Assembly: GCA_029865825.1 (NCBI GenBank)
Contig: JARXAQ010000023.1
Span: 1 to 34,204, forward strand
Direction of reading: 5' to 3'
From: Rhizobium sp.
GTDB taxonomy: Bacteria; Pseudomonadota; Alphaproteobacteria; Rhizobiales; Rhizobiaceae
DNA length: 34,204 nt
This document shows positions 23,726 to 31,760 of this stretch, one piece after another (the first letter of the stretch is position 1; the number at the start of each line of letters is the position of its first letter). The notes beneath the pieces were generated by a model that was given only the letters and a program-made list of their open reading frames with translations, was not told where the DNA came from and searched no databases. The position numbers and the translations under genes were made by a program.

Positions 23726-25924
23726 ATGCAGTTCGATAAACCAGCGACGACCAATCCCATCGACCGGCTCAAGGTCGTCGGAAAACCGATCCCGCGGATC
23801 GACGGCGCCCTCAAGGTCACGGGTCAGGCGACCTATGCCTATGAGTGGCATGATCCGGAAATGCACTACGCCTATGGCTACCCGGTCGGGTCTGCCATTG
23901 CCAAGGGGCATGTCACATCGATCGACACCGCAAAGGCGAAGGCTGCACCCGGCGTTCTCGCCGTTCTCACCACGCTTGACGTTGGCGATCTGCCGAAGGG
24001 CAAGTTGAACACAGCCAAGCTGTTCGGTGGCAGCGCGGTGCAGCACTATCATCAGGCCATCGCGATTGTCGTCGCCGAGAGCTTCGAACAGGCCCGGTCC
24101 GCTGCCGCGCTGATTGACATACGCTACGCCGTCGAGCCGGGCGCCTTTGATCTGCGGGCCGAAATGGGAAATGCCCAGACACCCGATCCGTCGACCGAGC
24201 CGGACAGTGCATTCGGCGATTTCAACGCGGCTTTCAAGGCGGCGCCGCTCACGCTCGACCAGGAATACACCACGCCCGACCACTCACATTCGATGATCGA
24301 GCCGCATGCCTCAATCGCTGCCTGGGAAGGGGAGAAGGTCACGGTCTGGACATCGAGCCAAATGATCGACTGGTGGCGGACCGATCTTGCAACCACACTC
24401 GGCGTCGAGAAGGACAAGGTCCATCTGATCTCCCCTTTCATCGGCGGTGGCTTCGGTGGCAAGCTCTTTCTGAGGGCAGACGCGCTTCTGGCGTCGCTGG
24501 CGGCCAAGGCGGTGGGACGCCCGGTCAAGGTCACTCTTCCGCGCCCCATGGTGCCGAACAACACGACCCATCGTCCGGCGACCATTCAGCGTATCCGCAT
24601 CGGCGCCGAGCCTGACGGCCGCATCGTGGCGATCGGCCACGAAAGCTGGTCGGGCGACCTGCCGGGCGGCGGGCCGGAAGTGGCCGTCATGCAGACGCGG
24701 CTTCTCTATGCCGGTGCAAACCGGATGACGTCGATGAAGCTCGCGACGCTCGATCTACCCGAAGGCAACGCTATGCGCGCACCCGGCGAAACGCCTGGTC
24801 TGATGGCACTGGAAATCGCCATCGACGAAATGGCGGAGAAGGTCGGCCTCGACCCGGTCGCCTTCCGCATCGCCAATGACACGCAGGTTGATCCGGAAAA
24901 GCCGGAGAGACCTTTTTCCTATCGCGACCTGGTCGGTTGCCTGAAGACGGGTGCCGAGGCTTTCGGCTGGGACCAACGCCAATCACCGGGCCTGCGCCGC
25001 CAAGGCAACTGGCTGATCGGTTTTGGCGTGGCAGCCGCATTCCGCAACAATCTCGTCATGCCGTCAGGCGCGCGCGTCCGGCTCGACCGGCAAGGCAAGG
25101 TCACGGTCGAAACCGACATGACCGATATCGGGACCGGGAGCTACACCATCATCGCCCAGACCGCAGCCGAGATGATGGGGGTCGGGATCGACGAGGTCAC
25201 GGTAAAACTTGGTGACTCGAACTTTCCGGTCTCCGCTGGTTCGGGCGGCCAGTTCGGTGCGAACTCCGCAACGTCAGGCGTTTACGCCGCCTGCGTCAAG
25301 CTGCGCGAAGCCGTTGCCAGCAAGCTCGGTTTCAACTCGGGCGATGCCGTCTTTGAAGACGGCAAAGTGCGCGCCGGCAACAGGGCTGTTTCGCTCTCCG
25401 AGGCCGCCGGCGATGACGGCTTGGTTGGAGAGGATACCATGGAATGGGGCGATCTGACCGAGACGCATCAACAGTCCACCTTCGGCGCCCATTTCGTCGA
25501 GGTCGGTGTGGATATGGCGACCGGCGAGACCCGTATCCGACGCATGCTCGCTGTCTGCGCGGCCGGACGGATCCTCAACCCGATCACGGCGCGCAGCCAA
25601 GTCATCGGTGCGATGACAATGGGAGTCGGCGCCGCCCTGTCGGAGGAACTCTCCGTCGACACCAGACACGGTTTCTTCGTCAACCATGATCTTGCCGGGT
25701 ATGAAGTTCCCGTGCATGCGGACATTCCGCACCAGGACGTCATTTTCCTCGACGAAACCGACCCCTATTCCTCGCCGATGAAGGCAAAGGGCGTCGGCGA
25801 ACTCGGTCTTTGCGGTGTGTCGGCTGCCGTTGCCAACGCCATTTACAATGCGACAGGCATCCGGGTTCGTGATTATCCGATCACGCTCGACAAGCTGATC
25901 GGCGAATTGCCGGACGTGGCTTAA
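23726..25924 (+). CDS. paoC: Aldehyde oxidoreductase molybdenum-binding subunit (PaoC/YagR-like)
   Basis: A 732-residue catalytic subunit that oxidises aldehydes, preferentially aromatic ones in E. coli PaoABC, to acids at a molybdenum cofactor. Seen here are RIDGALKVTGQATYAYEWHD, FIGGGFGGKLFLR, EGNAMRAPGETPGLMALE, TDIGTGSYTIIAQTAAEMM, SAGSGGQFGANSATSGVY, and the C-terminal active-site block KAKGVGELGLCG with the catalytic Glu. The frame is open back to 23522 inside paoB, but the family N-terminus (MQFDKPATTNPIDRLKVVG) and AAGGGA 7 nt upstream place the start at 23726, 4 nt after the paoB stop. No paoD (XdhC-type insertion chaperone) follows; it must be elsewhere if needed. Confidence 0.93.
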   Translation: MQFDKPATTNPIDRLKVVGKPIPRIDGALKVTGQATYAYEWHDPEMHYAYGYPVGSAIAKGHVTSIDTAKAKAAPGVLAVLTTLDVGDLPKGKLNTAKLFGGSAVQHYHQAIAIVVAESFEQARSAAALIDIRYAVEPGAFDLRAEMGNAQTPDPSTEPDSAFGDFNAAFKAAPLTLDQEYTTPDHSHSMIEPHASIAAWEGEKVTVWTSSQMIDWWRTDLATTLGVEKDKVHLISPFIGGGFGGKLFLRADALLASLAAKAVGRPVKVTLPRPMVPNNTTHRPATIQRIRIGAEPDGRIVAIGHESWSGDLPGGGPEVAVMQTRLLYAGANRMTSMKLATLDLPEGNAMRAPGETPGLMALEIAIDEMAEKVGLDPVAFRIANDTQVDPEKPERPFSYRDLVGCLKTGAEAFGWDQRQSPGLRRQGNWLIGFGVAAAFRNNLVMPSGARVRLDRQGKVTVETDMTDIGTGSYTIIAQTAAEMMGVGIDEVTVKLGDSNFPVSAGSGGQFGANSATSGVYAACVKLREAVASKLGFNSGDAVFEDGKVRAGNRAVSLSEAAGDDGLVGEDTMEWGDLTETHQQSTFGAHFVEVGVDMATGETRIRRMLAVCAAGRILNPITARSQVIGAMTMGVGAALSEELSVDTRHGFFVNHDLAGYEVPVHADIPHQDVIFLDETDPYSSPMKAKGVGELGLCGVSAAVANAIYNATGIRVRDYPITLDKLIGELPDVA

Positions 25925-26014
25925 GAGTGCCGGGTGCGTGGTTCACAGCTGCAAAAACCGAGGCCGGCGCAAAGCCGCCGAGTCTGGCGCGGGCGCCCGG
26001 GGTGTCTCTGAGGA

Positions 26015-27187
26015 TTACATACGGCGCCGGTCCGGCTCGGCGATCTTGACCCGGTTGCGACCGGCGTTTTTTGCGGCATAAAGCGCCATGTCTGCCTGGC
26101 GGAAGGCCTCGGTGATATCATCTCCCGTGGAGAGGGATCCTGCGGAGACAGAGGCGACACCGAAACTCGCCGTCACCTTCAAGGCCTCCGGTAGGTCGGC
26201 AATGGCGAGGGCTTCGGCACGCAAGGTCTGAGCGAAGGCAGCGGCCCTGTCTACTGCCGTGTTCGGTAGGAAAATGGCAAATTCCTCGCCGCCGATGCGC
26301 CCCACGATGGCATCACTGGAGACACAAGCCCGCAACATCTGGCCGAATCCCTGGATGACCAGATCGCCGATCGGATGTCCAAAGGTATCGTTGATCCGCT
26401 TGAAGTGGTCGAGATCGCACAGGACAATGGCGTGTTGCAGGCCAGCCGATCGATGCAGAAGCGATTGGACGCCGCGGTCGAAACCGCGTCTGTTCGCGAG
26501 GCCGGACAAGGTATCCATCTCCGATTCGGAGCGCTGATGTGCCATGATTTCGAGGATCAAGACGGCCAGCAGGGTCAGGCCTATGCCCACCATCAGGACG
26601 GCGGTCGAACTTTGGGAAACGAGTGCGTAACTCGTGTGGATGTAATCGCGCGCTTCGCCGCCGGCGCCAACCACGACGGCCAGTGCCGCCTTCGCGAGGA
26701 AGTGTAGCCCGGTGATCAGCAACAGGATGCCAAGGAAACGGTCCATGGTCATGCGCCGCCGGGACGATAAGACCGTGTAGGCGCTGGCCAGAACCACCAT
26801 TGCGAAAGGAGCCTGATACAGAAAGGCATGCAACGGTGTTCCGCGTCTCAGGTCGTAGATGAGGTAAGCGAGGACGAGGCTCGCAAGGCTGAAGATGACG
26901 ATCACCCTGCGGTCGAGTCGTCGGCCATACAGCTCGCCGATGCCGATCTTCATCATGACCATGCCGAAGAGCACGGTTGCAAACGCGCCGAGCGCCCAGA
27001 ATTTCGTCATCTCAGTATAGGCAACCAGGAGTTCGCAGAGCGCCGAGAACGAGGCCACGCCGAATCCTGCGGCAATCCAGAGAGCGGCCCTGCGGGACCG
27101 GCCGCTTTGGGCCACGACCACGAAGACCGTGCTGAAGGACATGGCAACGATAAAGTTGACCGCCAGGAAAAAAGTTGCGCCGTTCAT
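26015..27187 (-). CDS. Membrane-anchored diguanylate cyclase (GGDEF)
   Basis: A 390-residue protein. Residues 1-215 form about six or seven membrane helices (NFIVAMSFSTVFVVV, LGAFATVLFGMVMM, VIVIFSLASLVLAYLIY, a YQAPFAMVVLASAYTVL helix, FLGILLLITGLHFLAKAAL, LMVGIGLTLLAVLILEIM). A GGDEF domain follows at about 222-385, with DTLSGLANRRGFD, CDLDHFKRINDTFGHPIGD and active-site GGEEF at 299-303. It should make cyclic di-GMP at the inner membrane. No RxxD inhibitory site precedes the active loop (the residues there are SSDA). No ribosome site is seen at the ATG 27187; a small open frame upstream ends with TGA overlapping this ATG, so coupled translation is possible. The frame continues to 27835 upstream, but that part is antisense to the ABC gene and not credible. 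Confidence 0.88.
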   Translation of the reverse strand: MNGATFFLAVNFIVAMSFSTVFVVVAQSGRSRRAALWIAAGFGVASFSALCELLVAYTEMTKFWALGAFATVLFGMVMMKIGIGELYGRRLDRRVIVIFSLASLVLAYLIYDLRRGTPLHAFLYQAPFAMVVLASAYTVLSSRRRMTMDRFLGILLLITGLHFLAKAALAVVVGAGGEARDYIHTSYALVSQSSTAVLMVGIGLTLLAVLILEIMAHQRSESEMDTLSGLANRRGFDRGVQSLLHRSAGLQHAIVLCDLDHFKRINDTFGHPIGDLVIQGFGQMLRACVSSDAIVGRIGGEEFAIFLPNTAVDRAAAFAQTLRAEALAIADLPEALKVTASFGVASVSAGSLSTGDDITEAFRQADMALYAAKNAGRNRVKIAEPDRRRM

Positions 27188-27396
27188 GTCAGGTTTCGCC
27201 GAGCTGGGTGACGCCGGAGCCGTCGAAGCGCCGTGTTCCAACGTTGCTCTACCGCACAGACGTAAACGGTTTGCAGTGTAACCGTGTGCAGAAATTGCCC
27301 CATCAGTTTTGTCATGCGCGATGGCGCCTGTCGCGCCAAAGAGACGGCCAGGAGCCCCAGGGCTGCCGACCAAACAGCCGAAGTATATGGTTCCAT
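27184..27396 (-). CDS. Possible small leader ORF coupled to the diguanylate cyclase
   Basis: A 70-codon frame starting ATG 27396 and ending with TGA that overlaps the cyclase start (ATGA). The peptide has a short hydrophobic stretch (AVWSAALGLLAVSLA) and a basic end. It has no ribosome site and matches no family I know. The overlap with a gene lacking its own ribosome site is the only reason to list it; it could be chance. Confidence 0.2.
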   Translation of the reverse strand: MEPYTSAVWSAALGLLAVSLARQAPSRMTKLMGQFLHTVTLQTVYVCAVEQRWNTALRRLRRHPARRNLT

Positions 27397-27515
27397 AATG
27401 TATATTATCTGATGATCGTGGTGTAGCCGCTGCACTGCCATCTTCGACAAAGCGCAAATCTGCCGCCAGTTCCCTTCCCCGAAACAATACTGCGTAACAC
27501 AGAGGCTCAGAGTGC

Positions 27516-27543
27516 TTGACATCTATGTTATCGATAACATAAA
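27516..27543 (+). promoter_or_regulatory. Sigma-70-type promoter of the sugar ABC operon
   Basis: A perfect -35 TTGACA at 27516-27521, 16-bp spacer, and a -10-like CATAAA at 27538-27543 (4 of 6 bases). The spacer is almost filled by the palindromic operator, so a bound repressor would block RNA polymerase directly. Confidence 0.65.
27524..27541. promoter_or_regulatory. LacI-family operator, 18-bp perfect palindrome
   Basis: TATGTTATCGATAACATA reads the same on both strands over all 18 bases. The core TGTTATCGATAACA has the central CG and symmetry typical of LacI/GntR-type operators. A 14-bp site differing at one base lies in front of the LacI gene at 33289-33302, indicating that this LacI protein is the repressor. 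Confidence 0.85.
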
Positions 27544-27574
27544 GTTCCCTCCAATATCGCTTTGGGAGGAGCAC

Positions 27575-29071
27575 ATGGAGAACGAACCACTTCTGGCGTT
27601 CCAGAATGTCTCGAAGGAATTCGGGGGCACAAAGGCCCTGACGGATGTCTCGATCGACCTCCAGAAGGGCGAAATCCTGGCCCTGCTCGGCGAAAACGGC
27701 GCGGGAAAATCGACGCTGATCAAGACCCTCGCCGGTATCTACAAGCCGGATGGCGGCCAGATCCTGTTTCGCGGCCAGCCCTACAATCATCGCCCGCCCA
27801 AGCCCAACACCCGCCAGTCCGTCGCCTTCATCCACCAGGATTTAGGCTTGATCGAATGGATGACGGTTAGCGAAAATGTTGGCCTCGCTCAGGGCTTTTC
27901 GATGCGCAACCGGTTGATTGACTGGGGTGGCACGGAGCGTCGAACGGCCGAGGCGTTAAAACTGGTCGGCTGCGACTTCGACCCTTCGACGCGCGTCCAG
28001 GATCTCACGCGGACGGAAAAGTCCCGTGTGGCCATTGCCCGTGCGCTCGCCGTCGAAGCCGATGTGTTGGTGCTGGACGAGCCGACCGCAAGCCTGCCGG
28101 CCGACGAGGTAGAGCGGCTGTTCAACGCCATCCGTCCGCTGAAAGAACGCGGCGTCGCGATGATCTATGTCTCGCACCGCCTCGACGAGATTTTTCGCAT
28201 CGCTGATCGTGTCGCGGTCCTGCGTGATGGACGGCTCGTCGGCCAGTCCCGTGTCGAGGATACCAATTCCGATGAACTGATCCGCATGATCGTCGGTCGC
28301 AAGGCGGACCAGATGTTCGCGAAGGCCGAAAGTGTGGCCGGTGCGCCTTTAGTCACGGTGCGCAATCTGACATGCCGGGGCGCTGGTCCCGTCTCCTTCG
28401 ACCTGCGCAAGGGCGAGCTCCTCGGTCTGGTCGGCCTGCGCGGTGCCGGCCAGGAGCTGGTTGGTCGTGCGCTGTTCGGTGCGGAGCCATCCAGTGGCGA
28501 GGTCCAGATCCATGGGGCGAGCCCGGACCTCACGGATACGGTCTCTGCCGTCCGCTCGGGCATTGGCCTGATCGCCCGGGATCGTACGGAGGAATCCGTC
28601 GCCATGGCGCTCAGCCTCAGGGAAAATACCTTTATCAATCCAAAAGCCTCCGGTCGTTCGCTCTTTGATTTCATGTCGCACAAGCGCGAAGCGGAACTCG
28701 CCCATGCACTCGGTGAGACGGTGGGCCTGCGCCCCAATGATCAGTCGCTTGCCATCGAGGCCTTGTCAGGCGGCAACCAGCAGAAGGTCGTGGTCGGGCG
28801 CTGGCTGTCGCCCGGCCGCAAGCTGCTGATTGCCGAGGACCCGACCGCCGGTGTCGATGTCGGTGCCAAGGCGGACATCTACCGCCTGATCGCCAAGGCC
28901 GTCGAAGAGGGACTGGCCGTACTCGTCATCTCCACCGACTTCGAGGAGATCGCTCATATCTGTCATCGCGCACTTGTCTTTTCCCGCGGACAGATCGTCC
29001 GCGAACTGAGCGGTGCCGCCCTTACAACCACGGCCGTCATTGCCGCAGCCTCCGCTTCCGAAGCGGCCTGA
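27575..29071 (+). CDS. CUT2 sugar ABC transporter ATP-binding protein (double ATPase)
   Basis: A 498-residue protein with two ABC domains, as in RbsA/MglA/AraG. The N-domain has intact Walker A GENGAGKST, Q-loop (FIHQDLG) and Walker B VLVLDEPTASL, but its signature is LTRTEKS in place of LSxGQ. The C-domain has intact signature LSGGNQQK, but its Walker A is GLRGAGQELV and its Walker B reads LLIAEDPTAGVD, with the usual Asp-Glu order swapped. One composite site is therefore consensus and one degenerate. It energises import of an unidentified monosaccharide or polyol. The start ATG 27575 follows GGGAGGA; an ATG-less frame back to 27512 lies over the promoter and is rejected. First gene of a three-gene operon. 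Confidence 0.9.
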   Translation: MENEPLLAFQNVSKEFGGTKALTDVSIDLQKGEILALLGENGAGKSTLIKTLAGIYKPDGGQILFRGQPYNHRPPKPNTRQSVAFIHQDLGLIEWMTVSENVGLAQGFSMRNRLIDWGGTERRTAEALKLVGCDFDPSTRVQDLTRTEKSRVAIARALAVEADVLVLDEPTASLPADEVERLFNAIRPLKERGVAMIYVSHRLDEIFRIADRVAVLRDGRLVGQSRVEDTNSDELIRMIVGRKADQMFAKAESVAGAPLVTVRNLTCRGAGPVSFDLRKGELLGLVGLRGAGQELVGRALFGAEPSSGEVQIHGASPDLTDTVSAVRSGIGLIARDRTEESVAMALSLRENTFINPKASGRSLFDFMSHKREAELAHALGETVGLRPNDQSLAIEALSGGNQQKVVVGRWLSPGRKLLIAEDPTAGVDVGAKADIYRLIAKAVEEGLAVLVISTDFEEIAHICHRALVFSRGQIVRELSGAALTTTAVIAAASASEAA

Positions 29072-29086
29072 TCGGGAGATTTGCCC

Positions 29087-30157
29087 ATGAATTCGATCCA
29101 ATCCACAGCGCTCGAGCCGACCAAGGCCGAGATGAAGGGCATGAGCACGAGCGACAAGTGGCTGAGGCTCACTCCAGTCTACGGTCTCGTCATCCTGACC
29201 GCCCTGCTCATCCTGTTCTTTTCGCTGCTTCTGCCCGACACCTTTCCGACGGTCTTGAACCTGCGCTCGATCGTTGCCAACAAGACGATCATCGCGATCC
29301 TGTCGCTCGCCGCGATGATCCCGATGGCCGCTGGGCGCATCGATCTCACCATCGGTTACGGCATCGTGCTCTGGCATATCCTCGCGATCAGCCTGCAGAC
29401 CATGTACGGCTTCCCCTGGCCGGTCGCGGTTTTGGTCGTGCTGCTGCTGGGTGCTGCCACCGGCTTCCTCAACGGTGTTCTGGTCGAAGTGGCGAAGATC
29501 GACAGCTTCATCGCGACGCTCGGTACCGGCACGGTGATTTATGCGCTGGCGTTGTGGCACACCGGCGGCCGCCAGATGATCGGCGTGCTGCCAGATGGCT
29601 TCTATGCGCTGAACGGCACCATGCTCTTCGGCCTGCCGATCACCGGTTTCTACGTGCTGGCGCTTGCGATCGCCATGTGGATCATTCTCGAATACACGCC
29701 GATCGGCCGTTACGTCTATGCGATCGGCGCCAATCCGAAGGCGGCTGCCTTGAACGGCATCCCCGTACGCCGTTTCGTCATCGCCGCCTTCATCGTCTCG
29801 GGCACGCTGTCGGCCGTAGCCGGCGTCCTGCTCGCCTCGAAGCTGCGCATCGGCCAGGCAAGCGTCGGGCTCGAATATCTGCTGCCAGCCCTGGTCGGTG
29901 CTTTTCTCGGCTCGACCACGATCAAGCCCGGCCGAGTCAATGTCTGGGGCACGATGACTGGTGTGATCATCCTCGCCGTCGGCATTGCCGGCATCCAGCA
30001 GCTCGGCGGCTCGTTTTTCGTCGAGCCGCTGTTCAACGGTGTCACGCTTCTGATCGCCATCGGCATTGCAGGATATGCTCAGAGGCGGCGCGGAATTGCC
30101 CGCGCCGACATGAAACCCGCCGACCCGACGCCCGTCCAGACCATCAAGGCAGACTGA
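29087..30157 (+). CDS. CUT2 sugar ABC transporter permease (RbsC/AraH-like)
   Basis: A 356-residue inner-membrane permease with about nine or ten helices. Family blocks are AAMIPMAAGRIDLTIGYGI (the variant of the usual G.DLSVG block), GFLNGVLVEVAKIDSFIATLGTGTVIYAL, YAIGANPKAAALNGIPVRRF and LVGAFLGSTTIKPGRVNVWGTMTG. The cytoplasmic N-terminus is about 28 residues longer than in RbsC and charged. ATG 29087 has GGGAG 8 nt upstream; a TTG at 29081 is less likely. It lies 15 nt after the ATPase stop. The substrate is not assignable. Confidence 0.9.
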   Translation: MNSIQSTALEPTKAEMKGMSTSDKWLRLTPVYGLVILTALLILFFSLLLPDTFPTVLNLRSIVANKTIIAILSLAAMIPMAAGRIDLTIGYGIVLWHILAISLQTMYGFPWPVAVLVVLLLGAATGFLNGVLVEVAKIDSFIATLGTGTVIYALALWHTGGRQMIGVLPDGFYALNGTMLFGLPITGFYVLALAIAMWIILEYTPIGRYVYAIGANPKAAALNGIPVRRFVIAAFIVSGTLSAVAGVLLASKLRIGQASVGLEYLLPALVGAFLGSTTIKPGRVNVWGTMTGVIILAVGIAGIQQLGGSFFVEPLFNGVTLLIAIGIAGYAQRRRGIARADMKPADPTPVQTIKAD

Positions 30158-30197
30158 ATACCAAAATCAACCAGAGTTTCATTGGGAGGAGACCATC

Positions 30198-31298
30198 ATG
30201 AAACGCAGAGACTTTCTGACCACCACAGCCGCAACCGTCATCGCGATCCTCGCGGCCGGTCCAGTGCTTGCCGACGCCCTGTCGGACGCCCAGGCCATCG
30301 TCGACAAATATGCGAGCAAGGTCGAAAAATGGGACGGCCCGACCACTGGACCCAAGGCCCAAGAGGGTAAGACCATCGTCGTCGTCGCCGCCGACATGAA
30401 GAATGGCGGCATTCTCGGCGTCACCACCGGTATTGAAGAAGCCGCAGCCGCGATTGGCTGGACCGTCACCGTGATCGACAGCGCGGGTTCGATCGACGGC
30501 CGCACCGCCGCCTTCGGTCAGGCCATGACGCTGAAGCCGAGCGGTATCGTCATCAACGGCTTCGACGCCGTTGAGCAGAAGCCGGCCATGGAAGCGGCCA
30601 AGGCCGCCGGCATCCCGATGGTCTCCTGGCATGCCGCACCCGCCGTTGGCCCGGTAGCCGACGTCGGTGTCTTCGCCAATGTCACCACTGACGCCATGGA
30701 AGTCTCAAAGTCGGCAGCCAACTGGGCCTATGTCGATGCAGGCGGCAAGCCCGGTGTCATCATCTTCACCGACTCCACCTATGCGATCGCGATCGCCAAG
30801 GCCGACCGGATGAAGGAAGAGATCGAAAAGCTCGGCGGCACCGTGCTCGAATATGTCGACACCCCGATTGCCGAGACCTCGCAGCGCATGCCGCAGCTCA
30901 CCACCACGCTTCTCCAGAAGTACGGCGAGAAGTGGACGCATTCGCTGGCGATCAACGACATCTATTTCGACTTCATGGGTCCATCGCTCGCAGCCGCAGG
31001 CATTGCCGGTGACGGCGCGCCGAAGAGCGTGGCTGCCGGCGACGGTTCGGAAGGAGCCTATCAGCGCATCCGCGCCAAGCAGTTCCAGGCCGTCACGGTC
31101 GCCGAGCCGCTCAACCTGCAGGGCTGGCAGCTGGTCGACGAACTGAACCGCGCGCTCGCCGGTGAACAGTGGTCGGGTTATGTCTCGCCGCTGCATGTCG
31201 TTACCACGGCAAACGTCGAATTCGATGGTGGTCCGAAGAACACGTTTGATCCTGATAACGGCTACCGTGACGCCTATAAGGCGATCTGGGGGAAGTGA
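30198..31298 (+). CDS. CUT2 sugar ABC transporter periplasmic binding protein, Tat-type signal
   Basis: A 366-residue type-1 periplasmic binding protein. The N-terminus MKRRDFLTTTAA...LAAGPVLADA has the twin-arginine pattern RRDFL followed by a moderately hydrophobic stretch and an A-D-A cleavage region, suggesting folded export by Tat. The mature part begins after a linker with KTIVVVAADMKNGGILGVTTGIEEAA, followed by PSGIVINGFD, AAGIPMVSWHA and GGKPGVIIFTDST. Its gene is third in the operon, after GGGAGGAG and 40 nt from the permease stop. It is followed by a strong terminator, so the operon ends here. No ligand can be named. Confidence 0.88.
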   Translation: MKRRDFLTTTAATVIAILAAGPVLADALSDAQAIVDKYASKVEKWDGPTTGPKAQEGKTIVVVAADMKNGGILGVTTGIEEAAAAIGWTVTVIDSAGSIDGRTAAFGQAMTLKPSGIVINGFDAVEQKPAMEAAKAAGIPMVSWHAAPAVGPVADVGVFANVTTDAMEVSKSAANWAYVDAGGKPGVIIFTDSTYAIAIAKADRMKEEIEKLGGTVLEYVDTPIAETSQRMPQLTTTLLQKYGEKWTHSLAINDIYFDFMGPSLAAAGIAGDGAPKSVAAGDGSEGAYQRIRAKQFQAVTVAEPLNLQGWQLVDELNRALAGEQWSGYVSPLHVVTTANVEFDGGPKNTFDPDNGYRDAYKAIWGK

Positions 31299-31324
31299 GC
31301 CTTAGAAGCATAGGCTAAACTTGA

Positions 31325-31350
31325 GGCGCGGGCATGTCCCGCGCCTTTTT
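31325..31350 (+). terminator. Intrinsic terminator of the sugar ABC operon
   Basis: GGCGCGGG (31325-31332), loop CATGT, CCCGCGCC (31338-31345), then TTTTT. A strong 8-bp GC stem beginning 27 nt after the binding-protein stop. Confidence 0.93.
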
Positions 31351-31389
31351 GCCATGAGCGGCAAGTTACCGCCTCACCCAGACCCGGAT

Positions 31390-31436
31390 GATGTTTGTAC
31401 ATCTCATTTGTACGCATCGGGTGGCTGTGCTAGTAT
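31390..31436 (+). promoter_or_regulatory. Promoter and repeats upstream of the toxin-antitoxin pair
   Basis: Two TTTGTAC direct repeats at 31394-31400 and 31407-31413, 13 bp apart. The first is also within a dyad GATGT-TTGT-ACATC (31390-31403). TTGTAC (31408-31413) and TAGTAT (31431-31436) are spaced 17 bp as a possible -35/-10. Phd-type antitoxins usually repress their own promoter through such repeats. Confidence 0.5.
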
Positions 31437-31466
31437 GTCCTCCCGGACAATTTAGGTGAGGTCCCC

Positions 31467-31760
31467 ATGCCCCAGACTAGCTACAAGATCAGCGAAGCTC
31501 GCAAGAAATTCGCCGAAGTCCTTGAGCGCGCCAATCAGGGCGAGGAAATCGTCATCATGCGCGGCAATGAGGTCTATGCCCGTATCGGCCCAGCAACCGG
31601 GAGCGGCAAGCGTCCGTTCGGACTGCTGCGCCGCCGTGGATTGCCCGACGACCTCTTTGATACCGACGATGTCGAGCAGGCGGCCATCGATGCGGGTGAG
31701 TGGAACGATGACGCCGGCATCTGGCACGGGAAATCCATGGTGACAGAAAGCCCGGAATGA
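31467..31760 (+). CDS. Phd/YefM-family antitoxin
   Basis: A 97-residue type II antitoxin. The N-terminal half has the Phd/YefM dimerisation and DNA-binding pattern: YKISEARKKFAEVLERANQGEEIVIMRGNEVYARIGP. The acidic C-terminal part (DDLFDTDDVEQAAIDAGEWNDDAG) is the usual toxin-neutralising tail. ATG 31467 follows GAGG by 5 nt. Its end overlaps the toxin start by 4 nt (ATGA), the normal arrangement for this kind of pair. It probably represses its own promoter. Confidence 0.88.
   Translation: MPQTSYKISEARKKFAEVLERANQGEEIVIMRGNEVYARIGPATGSGKRPFGLLRRRGLPDDLFDTDDVEQAAIDAGEWNDDAGIWHGKSMVTESPE

Larger units (their letters stand above)
27397..27574. promoter_or_regulatory. Control region upstream of the sugar ABC operon
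   Basis: The space from the diguanylate cyclase (27187) to the ABC gene is 387 bp. An AT-rich inverted repeat ATAAT-GTAT-ATTAT lies at 27395-27408 and may belong to the leftward cyclase promoter. The right end carries the promoter and operator listed separately. The part between shows nothing else. Confidence 0.5.

Noticed and set aside
27188-27835. In-frame upstream extension of the diguanylate cyclase to about 606 residues.
   Set aside because: It would run antisense through the promoter, operator and start of the sugar ABC gene, and the extra sequence has no domain.
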